This document shows positions 31,957 through 42,900 of a stretch of DNA of 64,000 nucleotides, in pieces. The DNA is taken from NCBI RefSeq assembly GCF_041296385.1, contig NW_027183519.1, forward strand, positions 248,001 through 312,000, read 5' to 3'. Within the stretch, counting starts at the first letter, position 1. The number at the start of each line of letters is the position of its first letter. Under the pieces are notes generated by a model. That model worked only from the letters and a program-made list of their open reading frames with translations, made no database searches and was not told the origin of the DNA. Made by a program: the position numbers and the translations under genes. This DNA comes from Aphelocoma coerulescens (Eukaryota > Chordata > Aves > Passeriformes > Corvidae).

Positions 31957-34900
31957 AGAGGACCGGGGGATTCCACCCTAGCGGATCCACTGGTTATAAT
32001 GAAGCTAGGGGACAAGGAAAAAGAAATAGAATTTTTGGTGGATACGGGGGCAGCATATTCAGTTTTAAATAAAGCTTTGATGCCTGTGGAGGATGACTAT
32101 ATTGTGGTACACGGAGCAACTGGCCAATCTGAAAAAGCTTATTTTTGTAAGCCATTGAAATATAAAATTGGGAAACAATGGGGTATTCACAAGTTTCTAT
32201 ATTTACCCAATTCTCCAAAAGCACTCTTGGGAAGAGACTTATTAGAACAATTACAAGCAACCATTATTTTTAGGAATGGGGAAGTTATTCTGGAGGTAAA
32301 TGACCAACAGTACATAGAGATACTGAGCCTAATATTAACAACCAAAGGCCCTGTGGAGGAAATCAGGGAAGAGATAATAAGCCAGGTGTTCCCAGGAGTC
32401 TGGGCCACAGATGTACCTGGGAGAGCCAAAAATGCAACCCCAATACAGATCAAACTCAAAGAAGGGAAACAACCAGTTAGAATTAAACAGTATCCCCTTA
32501 AAAGGGAAGACAGGGAAGGAATTGGCCCAATAATTGAAAAATTCTTACAGTTGGGATTGTTAAAAGAGTGCCAATCTGATTTTAATACTCCTATCCTGCC
32601 TGTCCGTAAACCCGATGGATCTTACCGGGTGGTCCAGGATTTACGGGCTGTTAATAAGATAACTGAGGATCTCTATCCTGTGGTGGCAAACCCTTACACT
32701 CTGTTAACATGCTTAACACCAGAACTAACCTGGTTTACTGTTTTAGATCTAAAGGATGCCTTCTTTTGCCTCCCTCTCCATGAAGCCAGCCAGAAAATTT
32801 TTGCATTCGAATGGGAAAGCCCTAAGAGTGGACGCAAAACCCAGCTCACATGGACGGTGTTGCCTCAGGGATTTAAGAACAGTCCCACCTTGTTTGGAGA
32901 ACAGCTCACAAAAGACATAGAGTCCTGGGAAGCCCCACCAGGAGAAGGGAAGCTATTGCAGTACGTGGATGATCTCCTAATAGCTACCCGAACAGAGGAA
33001 GCTTGCACAGCCTGGACGGTAAGCCTCTTAAACTTCTTGGGACTCCAAGGGTACAGGGTATCCAAGAAAAAGGCTCAGGTGGTGAAACGGAAAGTGATCT
33101 ATCTGGGCTATGAAGTCAGTGCTGGGCAACGAACTTTGGGGCAAGATCGCAAAGAAGCGATATGCCAAACCCCAAAGCCCCAGACAGCGAAAGAGTTACG
33201 GACTTTTCTGGGGATGACGGGGTGGTGCAGATTGTGGATTTACAATTACGGGCTGCTCGTGAAACCATTATATGAACTCATTACAAAGGAAAGCAGAGCT
33301 CTCCAGTGGACAAAGGAGGCCACGCGGGCCTTCAGCCAGCTAAAGAATGCCCTCATGTCAGCTCCAGCTCTAGGACTCCCAGACGTGAGTAAGCCATTCT
33401 TTCTATTTTCCCATGAGAAGCAAGGGATCGCCCTGGGAATACTAGCACAGGACCTGGGCCCATACCGACGGGCAGTTGCTTATTTCTCTAAGCAGCTAGA
33501 TGCAGCAGCCAAAGGATGGCCTGGGTGCCTCAGAGCTGTTGCAGCAGTCGTGCTAAACATCCAAGAAGCACGCAAGTTCACCTTGGGTCAGAGAATGACT
33601 GTACTGGTATCCCACACGGTGTCTGCGGTGCTGGAAGTGAAAGGTGGGCACTGGCTCTCCCCACAAAGGTTCCTGAAATATCAAGCCATCATGGTGGAAC
33701 AAGATGATGTAGAAATAGTGGTAACTAACATTGTCAATCCAGCTTCCTTTCTCAGTGGAAATCAAGGAGAACCAGTACGCCATGATTGCCTGGAGACCAT
33801 GGAAGCCACCTACTCCAGCCGCCCGGATCTGAAGGATACCCCTTTAGACAACGCAGAGACCTGGTTTACTGATGGGAGCAGCTACATCATCAGTGGAAAG
33901 CGACATGCTGGGCATGCAGTTACCACCTGCCAGGAGGTGATAGAATCCGGACCTCTGCCAACAAACACCTCTGCGCAGAAGGCTGAAATAATCGCCCTAA
34001 CCCGTGCCTTAGAGATGGCAAAAGGAAAGAAAATAAACATCTATGCAGACTCAAGGTATGCGTTTGGAGTTGTACACGCACACGGGGCCATTTGGAAAGA
34101 AAGAGGACTGTTAAATTCGCATGGAAAGAACATCAAACATGCAGAAGAAATAATGCGGCTGTTGGAAGCAGTCCAGCTACCTGAGAAAGTAGCAATCATG
34201 CACATAAGGGCACATCAAAAGGTGAGCTCAGAATTGGAAGAAGGAAATGAACTGGCGGACAGAGAGGCAAAAGAAGCAGCAAAAGGTGAAGTAACAACAA
34301 CTGGGGCCTTGATCCCAGATGGACAACTTTCCCTAGAGGGTAAGCCAACATATAATAAAAAAGACAAGAAATTGATTAAAGATGAAAAGGGAACATTTAA
34401 TCAAGAGGGATGGGCTATCACTGCAGGGGAAAAAGTAGTTGTTCCCTCTCATTTGCTATGGGCCGTAGTTAGAGAGGAACACCAGAAAACACACTGGGGA
34501 ACAAATGCCTTATATAATTACTTAATTGAGAAAATTATCGCCAGAAACTTATACGAAACTGTTATGCAAGTAACCCGACAGTGCAACCTTTGCCTCCAGA
34601 CTAATCCCAAAAATACCCCTAAACCAAAATTAGGCCAAATTGGGAGAGGCCATGGGCCAGGACAGCAGTGGCAGATTGATTTCACAGAACTTCCAAGAAA
34701 AGGGGGGTATCGATATTTGTTAGTGCTAACAGATACTTTTTCAGGATGGCCAGAAGCTTTTCCTACTAGGACCGCTAAGGCTCGAGAAGTAACCAAGGTG
34801 TTACTACAAGAAATAATACCGCGCTTCGGAGTTCCAGCCACAATGTCCTCAGATAGGGGACCACATTTTATTTCAAGGGTGGTACAACAAACTAGCCGAC

Positions 34901-35484
34901 ATTTAGGCATAGATTGGGAACTCCACACTCCATACCATCCCCAGTCGAGTGGCCAAGTAGAGAAAATGAACCATATGATTAAGCAGCAAATTGTGAGATT
35001 AGGGCAAGAAGCTAACCTACCCTGGCCCCAATCTCTCCCACTTGCATTGTTACGAATTCGGACCAAGCCCAGGATTAAGGAGAAGCTAAGTCCCTTTGAA
35101 ATACTTTATAGGAGACCATATGGGGTACAGAAAGGAATATCTACGCAAACAGAGGAAGAAACGCTAACCACCTACATGATTGCTTTAGATAAACAGCTTA
35201 GAGAAATTGGAAAACATGTGGCTGGAACTCGAAGTCGAGGCCTAGACGGTCCTGTACATGGCATTCAGCCTGGAGATTATGTATATGTTAAGTCTCTTAC
35301 AGAAAAGACTCTGGAACCACAGTGGGAAGGACCATTCCAGGTGCTCCTCACCACTTACACCGTGATTAAGATCAGAGAACAGAGTGCCTGGATTCACCAT
35401 ACCCGAGTAAAGAAGGCTCCAGAGACCCCTTGGAAAGTGACCCCTGGGGATGAACTGAAATTGAAGTTTACTCGAACAAAATGA
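31957..35484 (+). CDS. pol: ERV2 protease-reverse transcriptase-RNase H-integrase, intact
   Basis: In frame with gag after the UGA; the first internal ATG (31999) is unlikely to be the real start. Numbering from 31957: protease with VDTGAAYS (catalytic Asp at 29) and LLGRDLL; reverse transcriptase with [17 protein letters not shown] and YVDD (336-339); RNase H with FTDGSS (Asp 639), AEIIAL and YADSRYAF; integrase with the HHCC module from about 842 and catalytic Asp908, Asp966 and Glu1002, exactly DD(35)E; C-terminal [16 protein letters not shown] module. All catalytic residues I can check are present and there are no stops in 1175 codons. It performs maturation, reverse transcription and integration. 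The end overlaps the env start by 4 nt (ATGA). Confidence 0.95.
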   Translation, partial: RGPGDSTLADPLVIMKLGDKEKEIEFLVDTGAAYSVLNKALMPVEDDYIVVHGATGQSEKAYFCKPLKYKIGKQWGIHKFLYLPNSPKALLGRDLLEQLQATIIFRNGEVILEVNDQQYIEILSLILTTKGPVEEIREEIISQVFPGVWATDVPGRAKNATPIQIKLKEGKQPVRIKQYPLKREDREGIGPIIEKFLQLGLLKECQSDFNTPILPVRKPDGSYRVVQDLRAVNKITEDLYPVVANPYTLLTCLTPELTWFTVLDLKDAFFCLPLHEASQKIFAFEWESPKSGRKTQLTWTVLPQGFKNSPTLFGEQLTKDIESWEAPPGEGKLLQYVDDLLIATRTEEACTAWTVSLLNFLGLQGYRVSKKKAQVVKRKVIYLGYEVSAGQRTLGQDRKEAICQTPKPQTAKELRTFLGMTGWCRLWIYNYGLLVKPLYELITKESRALQWTKEATRAFSQLKNALMSAPALGLPDVSKPFFLFSHEKQGIALGILAQDLGPYRRAVAYFSKQLDAAAKGWPGCLRAVAAVVLNIQEARKFTLGQRMTVLVSHTVSAVLEVKGGHWLSPQRFLKYQAIMVEQDDVEIVVTNIVNPASFLSGNQGEPVRHDCLETMEATYSSRPDLKDTPLDNAETWFTDGSSYIISGKRHAGHAVTTCQEVIESGPLPTNTSAQKAEIIALTRALEMAKGKKINIYADSRYAFGVVHAHGAIWKERGLLNSHGKNIKHAEEIMRLLEAVQLPEKVAIMHIRAHQKVSSELEEGNELADREAKEAAKGEVTTTGALIPDGQLSLEGKPTYNKKDKKLIKDEKGTFNQEGWAITAGEKVVVPSHLLWAVVREEHQKTHWGTNALYNYLIEKIIARNLYETVMQVTRQCNLCLQTNPKNTPKPKLGQIGRGHGPGQQWQIDFTELPRKGGYRYLLVLTDTFSGWPEAFPTRTAKAREVTKVLLQEIIPRFGVPATMSSDRGPHFISRVVQQTSRHLGIDWELHTPYHPQSSGQVEKMNHMIKQQIVRLGQEANLPWPQSLPLALLRIRTKPRIKEKLSPFEILYRRPYGVQKGISTQTEEETLTTYMIALDKQLREIGKHVAGTRSRGLDGPVHGIQPGDYVYVKSLTEKTLEPQWEGPFQVLLTTYTVIKIREQSAWIHHTRVKKAPETPWKVTPGDELKLKFTRTK

Positions 35485-37592
35485 AAATGTTAGGGTGGCA
35501 CGCAAGTATAACCCAGAAAATTGTTTTTCTCACAGTTATAATTGTAACCATCAGCCAGGAAATTATTCCTAGGGGAGAAGACATATGGTCTCAAGCCTTT
35601 ATGCGGGTTACTGGACTCATGGGGAAATATTCTGATTTAAAAAATTTAAACCTGTTGACTGTAGTCATACACGGAAACCAAGTGTATACAAAGCAAGAGT
35701 GGGAAAAACAAAGAACTTGGCAGCTCCAGGGGACTGTAGGAGAAAAAATCAAGATTGGATGCCGAATGATTAACGGGACTACTCACAGAAAAGCAACCCA
35801 AATCAGTGTCTCAACTACTTCTACAGACAAACACCGTGAAATCTGTAGTTACGCAAGTGAAGCAGACTGTTGGTATAATTTTACATTAGTACAGACTGTT
35901 GAAGTGGTTTGTCTTTGGGGCCAAGGCAGTAATGGACTCTCATTCAAATTCCAGATAAATGCCATGGCTAGGCCCACTATGACCTACTCTGGCAATCAGA
36001 TCCAAACCCAGGTCACACCACTTAAATCTGAGCCAAAGGTTTATGAGATTGGCCCTTATGTAGTAAGGAACACAGGCCAACAATTACTGCTGTTTAACCC
36101 AGAATGGTCTCTTAAGCGTGTAGAACTACTAATGCAAATTAACATTTCTGAAATCCAACCAGCCTGCTCCCCTTTAATTCAAACATCCCTTGAAGGGTGG
36201 ACAGCCTGGCTGCAGAAGCAAACCCCCCTCAAGAGCAGAATGCGGAGAGACCTGAGTGGCATGCTAGGAACAGGGCTGGGAGTTATAAATGGAATTGATT
36301 CAGAGATACTGATGAATAAACTGGCCACGGCAACCAGTGACCTGACCAAATTAAAACAGCCCCTACAATCTTCCCTATTAGCATTAGGAAACAGCCAGTG
36401 GCAAGTCTCAAAAATACTCCCAGACCTTGCAAAAATCAGCAACCTGGATCACGAACTGATATTAAACACGCTTGGCACAGCTCAGGACAATGTCTCATTA
36501 GCCTTTAGCTGCATACAGGCTCAATTATGGATGCAGTCCACAGCTTCCTTAATCATAAGAGAGGGTAATGAAGGTGTATTTCCTATTGAGATCCGAGAGG
36601 CTGTTTGGAACAATGCTACTAAATTAGAAAGAAAACTCCAATCCTGGTGGACCTTGGTAAATTTCACCTATAGCCCAATGACTAACATAGCTACTGCCTT
36701 TGTGCTTACGATATGGAATGCCACAGTTTATGTAATTCATCCTATTGTCGCATTGGGATTAAACCATAAAGGGACAGTTTTCTACCCCTCTGAACATAGA
36801 GTATGGGCTCGGATGGTAAGAGAAAAATGGCAAACAGTGAATTTAGAATCTTGTATTACACGGGAACAACAAGGATTTATCTGTGAAAGTAATACACTTG
36901 ATGCCAGAGACATATGTCTTGATACAGAACAAGGCATATGTCACTTTGAGATCCACCCAGACACTTCACCGAAAACTGTACTCGTATATGTTGGGCAAGG
37001 CTGTGTGTGCTTAAGAACTACCTGCACTTCAATGATGATAGATGACAATGTTATAAATGTAACTGCCAGGAATCACTCTAATTTTTGTATTTGTAATTTT
37101 GCCATGATTGTTGGGTGTGATTTTTTGTATTTAGCACCAGTCGTATCTCATCAATTAATAAGGTCTAACTATACCGTTTACCATAAATTGCTACCCACAC
37201 CTATTGGGATGGACCTAACATTAGTAAAGCAATTAGTAAAACATCAGGACCTCATGGAGATTTTGAAAGAAATCCAAAGAAACGGGGAAAAGACCTTAGT
37301 CACTGTCCATTATGACACACAAGAAATCAGCAGAATTTTGCAAAGAGTGAGACAAGACGCAAGTCATAACTGGTGGGACTCACTTTTCGGGTGGTCACCT
37401 ACCGCAACGGGTATCCTAAATACGTTATGTCACCCCATAATTGTCTTATTAACCTTGGTTAGCACCTGTCTCGCGCTGTCTATCGCGTTACTTATTTGGA
37501 ACTATAGAGTACTAAAAAGACTATCAGTTCTAACTACTTTGTCAAACGCACACGGGAAAACATTAAGAGATGCCTACCAAAAAATTCATTAG
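35481..37592 (+). CDS. env: ERV2 envelope glycoprotein, intact, large transmembrane subunit
   Basis: 703 codons overlapping the pol stop (ATGA). An N-terminal hydrophobic signal peptide ([11 protein letters not shown]) leads to a short surface subunit of about 256 residues ending in RMRR (253-256). A Gly-rich fusion-peptide-like stretch follows ([14 protein letters not shown]). The transmembrane subunit is long, about 447 residues, with heptad helices, several cysteines, a Trp-rich membrane-proximal [12 protein letters not shown], an anchor near 640-673 and a short tail. It lacks the CX6CC loop and has no Ig-like domains. It is not recognisably related to ERV1 env. Overall architecture (small surface, large transmembrane) resembles some non-gammaretroviral-type envelopes, but I cannot name the group. 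Env normally mediates receptor binding and membrane fusion. Confidence 0.92.
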   Translation: MKMLGWHASITQKIVFLTVIIVTISQEIIPRGEDIWSQAFMRVTGLMGKYSDLKNLNLLTVVIHGNQVYTKQEWEKQRTWQLQGTVGEKIKIGCRMINGTTHRKATQISVSTTSTDKHREICSYASEADCWYNFTLVQTVEVVCLWGQGSNGLSFKFQINAMARPTMTYSGNQIQTQVTPLKSEPKVYEIGPYVVRNTGQQLLLFNPEWSLKRVELLMQINISEIQPACSPLIQTSLEGWTAWLQKQTPLKSRMRRDLSGMLGTGLGVINGIDSEILMNKLATATSDLTKLKQPLQSSLLALGNSQWQVSKILPDLAKISNLDHELILNTLGTAQDNVSLAFSCIQAQLWMQSTASLIIREGNEGVFPIEIREAVWNNATKLERKLQSWWTLVNFTYSPMTNIATAFVLTIWNATVYVIHPIVALGLNHKGTVFYPSEHRVWARMVREKWQTVNLESCITREQQGFICESNTLDARDICLDTEQGICHFEIHPDTSPKTVLVYVGQGCVCLRTTCTSMMIDDNVINVTARNHSNFCICNFAMIVGCDFLYLAPVVSHQLIRSNYTVYHKLLPTPIGMDLTLVKQLVKHQDLMEILKEIQRNGEKTLVTVHYDTQEISRILQRVRQDASHNWWDSLFGWSPTATGILNTLCHPIIVLLTLVSTCLALSIALLIWNYRVLKRLSVLTTLSNAHGKTLRDAYQKIH

Positions 37593-37636
37593 AAAAAGAA
37601 TTTAAGTATTAGTAAAAGAATTTACTAACTCTTTAG

Positions 37637-37648
37637 AAAAGGGGGGAC
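37637..37648 (+). promoter_or_regulatory. ERV2 polypurine tract
   Basis: AAAAGGGGGG followed by AC directly before the 3' LTR: an uninterrupted, classical plus-strand primer site. Confidence 0.9.
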
Positions 37649-38209
37649 TGAATCAGGGGGATGGGGAGCAAAAGAATTCGGTTGTTAGGAACAATGCATC
37701 TAGCTTGGTCAGCATACCAGAGCAGGAAGAAGAAGATAAGAGACTGCTGATAAAACCAGGGGGAGTCTCAGACAGGCATCCTGCTTCATCCCAAAACTAG
37801 CTCAAACCAGTCCCAAAGCTTAAACCCAGGCCAAAGGTATAAAAGAGCATGCGCAGGAGAGAAAGGTGAAAAGTTCAGACGAGGAAGACTCCCCTGACTT
37901 CGTCGCAAGACCCCCGAGAGACCCCTACCACAACCACCAGACAACACTGCGCAAGCGCAATGCGGATGTAAATGACTTTTGAGTTCATTATAATACGAAG
38001 CGAGGCTGGGCGGGGCTAGGTGATGAATATGTATGAGTTTGTTAGGAAACATAATGAATATGGAACTTGTAACCCAATAAATACCGAGCTGAAAACAGCT
38101 GTAGGCACGCATGATTTTGGAGGAGCGATCCCCCATGCGTCCCAGCGCTGGAATAAAACACACCTACTTTACTACTTTTTCTAGTAGTGGAGTCCTTTCC
38201 TGCCTTTCA
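37649..38209 (+). repeat. ERV2 3' LTR
   Basis: 561 bp, four substitutions from the 5' copy. TATAAAA is at 37838-37844 and AATAAA about 8989 bp after its 5' counterpart, near 38152-38157. It is followed by GAAC at 38210-38213. Confidence 0.97.
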
Positions 38210-38334
38210 GAACTTAATGCAATACTGCAAAATTAGAACTGAGCCTTGTGCCAGCAGCTGCAATAGTCATGTCTAAATGTCTGGGGTTTGAGTTCCAGCA
38301 GTCAAAATGGTATTAACTTTTTTTCTTCTTCCAG

Positions 38335-38359
38335 AGAGACAAGAGAACGGTGCTGAACA
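38335..38359 (+). CDS. EMCN: EMCN micro-exon: cytoplasmic tail
   Basis: A 25-nt exon between TTCTTCTTCCAG and GTAAGT. It encodes ERQENGAE in phase with the transmembrane exon before it and the next exon after it. The ENG core matches the equivalent short tail segment of mammalian endomucin. It begins only about 125 bp after the ERV2 3' LTR, so its acceptor and branch site are close to the insertion but appear undamaged. Confidence 0.85.
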
Positions 38360-39392
38360 GTAAGTTGAATCCTTTTGATTGCTTTGAGATCTATCACAGG
38401 GCACTTGTAAATGTAGCAGATTTTGCATAGGATCTTCTTTCATCTTTCTCTGTTTAAACATAATAATCAGTTGCCAGCCCAAAGAGAAATATCCTGTTGA
38501 AAGTGCTGCACTTGCAGTTATTGTAGACCTGTATGCATGATAAGCAGCTGTTTCAGCATGGGTAGAAATGTGGTGACTCTCAACTGTTTTGCAAGTGGTC
38601 ATTTTGAAATGGATAAACAGCTTATACTGTGCCACAGGACTCATTGGCCCAGTCTTTTTCTTTTTTTTTCCACTTTTTGCCCCATTGATCCTTCCCCTCT
38701 CCCCCCACATCTTTTCCCACTCCCCTTCTTTTGTTCATGTTTTCTTTCTTTTTATTGTGTTTCCTTTTTATTGTGGGTTATTTTTATATTTACTTATTTA
38801 TATTTATATTTCTTTTGGTCCCCATTATATCATGTTCCTCTGTCCCATCTTGTTTCCACTAGACCATTTGCGTAGGCTCAGTTGAAATAGTAGCGGCATA
38901 AGGAGTGTGAGGAGAGGGAAACTGAGAAAGATCCATTAGAAGATACGTGCTAAAGGCCATTGAGCTTGGCAGTGGCCACTTCTATGACCAAAAGCAACAT
39001 TTGGGCTGCTGATTTACTTGGTAGCCTTGACTCCCTGGGCATCTGAAGTGGTCCTTCTTTGCAATTCAATATGTCTAAAGGGCTTGCATTGACAGAAAAA
39101 GTATGACTCCTTTTCCCCAGATGTATCTCCTCTGTGAAGTCCTAGATTAAGCCTGGAGTCATTAAACGTGATTTATTACATATTGTAAGAGAAAGGTATT
39201 TTCAGAGATACTGTTATATGGTGTTTTCCACCACCAAGATTTCCACTTCATGACCCCATGCAAAGCCTTTTTTAAGCCTGCCAGTGTAGACTGGAGTAGA
39301 TGCTGCCTCCTTGGGACCATCATTTTAGAGTTTTGTTTGGCTGACCAACATGTGTGCTGTCTGTCTGCTTAAATGTTTTCTGACTTCAACAG
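38360..39392 (+). other. EMCN: EMCN intron
   Basis: Pyrimidine-rich and AT-rich intron sequence (38640-38850); nothing else is recognised. Confidence 0.7.
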
Positions 39393-39454
39393 GGCCCAGT
39401 CAGACAAAGAAGGAGTCAAACTTCTTTCTGTGAAGACAACTTCTTCTGAGACTG
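39393..39454 (+). CDS. EMCN: EMCN exon: conserved cytoplasmic tail
   Basis: A 62-nt exon (acceptor TTCAACAG, donor ACTG|GTGAGT). It encodes AQSDKEGVKLLSVKTTSSET, which is nearly the mammalian endomucin tail, including the SDKExVKLL core. Phases on both sides fit the neighbouring exons. This exon and the transmembrane exon together make the gene assignment strong. Confidence 0.93.
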
Positions 39455-39807
39455 GTGAGTGTTGCCTTTGTGTGTATGTCTGTTTCCCTGTCTGAGCTCA
39501 GAGAAGAGCAGTTTTTGGGATGTCATTTCTTATAGCAAGCCCATGTTCACTTCCTGTCAGGTCAAAGTCGCTGCAAACAATTCCTCTATAGTGCAAATGC
39601 CCAGACTGGGAGCCTGTAGAGCTGCAGTTCAGCTGTTCTGTGTGTGCTGTCAGTACTTGGGAATGAGAAGTAGGACTGGTTTAGGAAAATATTTTTTAAA
39701 ATCATTGATGGTAAGCGATCTAGCGAGGCATGTTCAGGAGTAACAGTGATCACAGTATTTATCAGCTAGATCTGGCTGTAAAAGGAGGTTTGAGGACTGG
39801 TAATATC

Positions 39808-39935
39808 AAAATCACAGAATGTTCTGAGCTGGAAGGGACCCTCAGGTGAATTTAAGTGAATGGCCCACATGAAGATCAAACCCATAACCTTGATGTGGTT
39901 ATTACCATGCTCCAACCAACTAAGCTAATATCCCA
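39808..39935 (-). mobile_element. CR1-type 3' fragment
   Basis: ATCACAGAATGTTCTGAGCTGGAAGGGACC is the reverse complement of a CR1 3' end. The part after it (unusual for the main CR1 group) ends near CCAACCAACTAAGCTAAT. Short and diverged. Confidence 0.65.
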
Positions 39936-42900
39936 GGGATCAAAAGGTTTGGAGTCAGTGCTGTATGTAATCAGGGTTCTGTTGGAGTTGGTGTCAGTCA
40001 GTGTACAGTGACTGAGCCCTGTACTCAGTCACCCCTTGCATTCAAAATCCTACTCTCATTGCAAATCCCTCTGTCCTGTGCTTCAGGTTCTTACAAAATA
40101 AGTGATATAAAGCCTAAAGGAGCAAAGGTTATTCATAACATGCACAAAAGAAAGCAAAGTCTCAAAGGAAAGAGATGGATGGAGTAATAAATTCTGCAAA
40201 AAAATGGAGTAGCACAAAATAAGACTGAGGCAGAACAAAATTCTGACTAATCAATCAAAATCCCTAAATCTCTCATGGTAGAGCTAGCCATGGTGATACT
40301 TCACACCTTCACCCAATGCTTTCTCAGTCATGTAGGTCCCCCCTCATCTGCAGAAGTCTTTCCATCGCTTACTTCCTACTTTTTAGGTATAAAGCTCTTT
40401 TTTTGTCTTTAAGCTTTTTGGCCATCTGTTTCTCCTACTGACATTTCTGAGGTTGACCAATCGCTGCTTTCTCCTTTTGTCCAAATCCTTGGGAAGTCCT
40501 CTGAAATACAGCACTTGATCTGAACTATCCTCTGCTTGCTGGAGAGGCACAATTTAGACTCTCCAGCCTTCTCTGCAACTCCCAGAACTTTTCATGCAGT
40601 CTAAAACACCTACAGGGCATCTCTGGCAGCCGTTGCAACAAATCAGAGTCGGGCAAGGTCCCTCCCCATGGCCTCATGACACAGAGCTAGGGGTAGAGTG
40701 GCACAGGAAGGGCCTGCTCCACCACAGGACACATAATTCTGCCCCACTGTTGGGTTTTTTTGTTTGTTTGCTTGTTTTTTAAACTGAATTAAGTTAGAAA
40801 CTAATTAATGGACATTTTTTGATTGATTCTGCCCTCATGCCATTTCAGAAATAAAGTGACTTCATTGACAGTAGCAGAAATGTTTGTGGCTTACAGCAGG
40901 GTAAACGAGAAAAGACACAGGCTCACTTTTTTTTTCCCCAGATGAGCTCTGGTGCTTGTTAATCAGCTACTGGCTCACGGATTATCTGAGCATCTTCCAT
41001 CCAGAGGATGCTTGATATTCCTTTATACTGAAGTATGATTTGTGCATGCTATAATTAGAAGGTTTGAGTCATAACCACTTAGAAGACAAGATTCTTGCCC
41101 TCTTCTCATTAATACAATTCATATTTAAACTAGCTGCCATTTTCTCTTGAATTCTTACATCATCATATGTTTCAAAATTAAACATGCTTTCACAGAAATT
41201 GAAGTCCTGCTTTGCCCAGGTTTTTAGACCCACTTACTTCTTAAATTAAAAGCACTCTGGCAGAGGGGTCTCTTTCTTCCAGAAATATCTGTCACTCATA
41301 CAGGTATTTCAAATATGTTAGGATGCCTCCCCATTGGAATCAGATTTACTTGCTTCGTTAAAAGCTCAGGCATAAAGGCAAATATTTCTTATAGTACAGA
41401 CACAAGAACTGTCTGACTCATGGGCCTTCTCACAGCTACTGACAACAATTGCCCTGCATAAAACTTCTTTGCCTGTGTTCTTTCCTTGGTCCAGCTGTTT
41501 AAAAAGTGTGTGTTGTGGCTGTCTCTGCACATACCAGCAAAACTACAAGGAGCTGTGAGTAGAAAGACCTAAAAAGCAGATCTAAAGAAAGATCTAAAGA
41601 GCAGCCTAAACTTTACAGGCAGGGCTACATCATCCTCTCACTATCAATAGGCAGCTCCTCCCTAAGGTCAAGCATATATACAGTGCAATTCTGCTTTGAT
41701 ATGTATTCAAATTAAGCTTTATTAGAAGTATACATTGGGGGTTTTTTTTCATTTTTGCTTTTTATTCCAAACAGAAGACTTTGAGATTATATAATTTTGT
41801 AAAATATATACAGGACAAATACGGACCTACAAACTGTTCAAGCTAGCAACTTAGAAGGACCCTGTGTCAGTGTTGTGCATAGATCTTGATCAAAGGTTAT
41901 GGTGAGTTTAATCTTGCCTTATTTTATCTGTCTAAAAACTATGCCAGCTGCACATAGTTGAAAGAGATGTATGTGTCCAGAGGGCTGTTTATCCCATCTG
42001 CCTTGAGCTGGAACGGGCTGACCTGTGGCAGTCCATGGACTACTGAAGGATCCTATTTCAGGACTTCTAAAATTAGGTTCTGAATATGAAATGAAAGGAA
42101 AAGGAAAGACTCCATTTTCAGAGACACAGCTGAATTCAAGAGTATTATTTCAAATACCTACAATTAATGTGAAAAGAGTACAGGAAAAGAATGGTTTTCA
42201 ATTAAGCCTGGACTTATGTAATGTTTTTAATGGTATTACACTAGGTAAAATGGAGCTTTAATATTCTCATTTTTTATAAGTCTTCTTAGAAAGATGGAAT
42301 TGCTAATGGCTTTGAGCTCTAAGGCACAACTGGTGTAGAATTGATGTAAAGTAAAAAAACCTGAAAACTAAACTAGACTCAGTAAATTTTTCATGCATGT
42401 TTGTCAGTGAACTGCAACACCTGATGCAAGATAAGTGCCTCTTCTTGCATCTAACTTGAAAACTCGTCTTGGATAAAAATGCTCAGGATGCTGAATCGTC
42501 TCAGAAGTTTTACACTAAAGTACAAATGCAGGACTTATGGCAGCCATTTCATGTTGGCTGTACAGGCAAATTTAGGGTGACTCTCCCTAGGGAGAATAAA
42601 TGGTCTTCTACAATACAGCATTCTAGAAAATCTACCTGCAAAAATATTTATTTGAGATTCAACATAGCCCACAGAACTGCACATTTTGCTTGTCAGTGAC
42701 AGTTATATTTCCTGAGAATATAAGATGAAGGGTTTTAATTGATGACTAAGAGATCAATACCATCAGGCATGAGGTTAAAGTATTGCCTGTCTTGAAAACA
42801 GACCTAACTTTTTCTGTAAGGGTTCTTGTGTATTACACTGAGAAACAGCAAGGGTATTGATCACCTTTTTAGGACTGATGAAAAACATCAAGGAATGAAA

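Larger units (their letters stand above)
28660..38209 (+). mobile_element. ERV2: full-length, coding-intact provirus in an EMCN intron
   Basis: A 9550-bp provirus with 561-bp LTRs (TGAATCAG...GCCTTTCA) flanked by the 4-bp duplication GAAC (28656-28659 and 38210-38213). The LTRs differ at 4 positions of 561, so the insertion is recent. Gag, protease-polymerase and env are each open from end to end, gag and pol being separated by one in-frame UGA as in gammaretrovirus-like elements. It has a tRNA-Arg-like primer site, a 1.2-kb leader, one CCHC knuckle, DD(35)E integrase with a C-terminal GPY/F-type domain, and a polypurine tract. It lies sense to EMCN. Whether it is expressed or mobile cannot be told from sequence. 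Confidence 0.97.
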
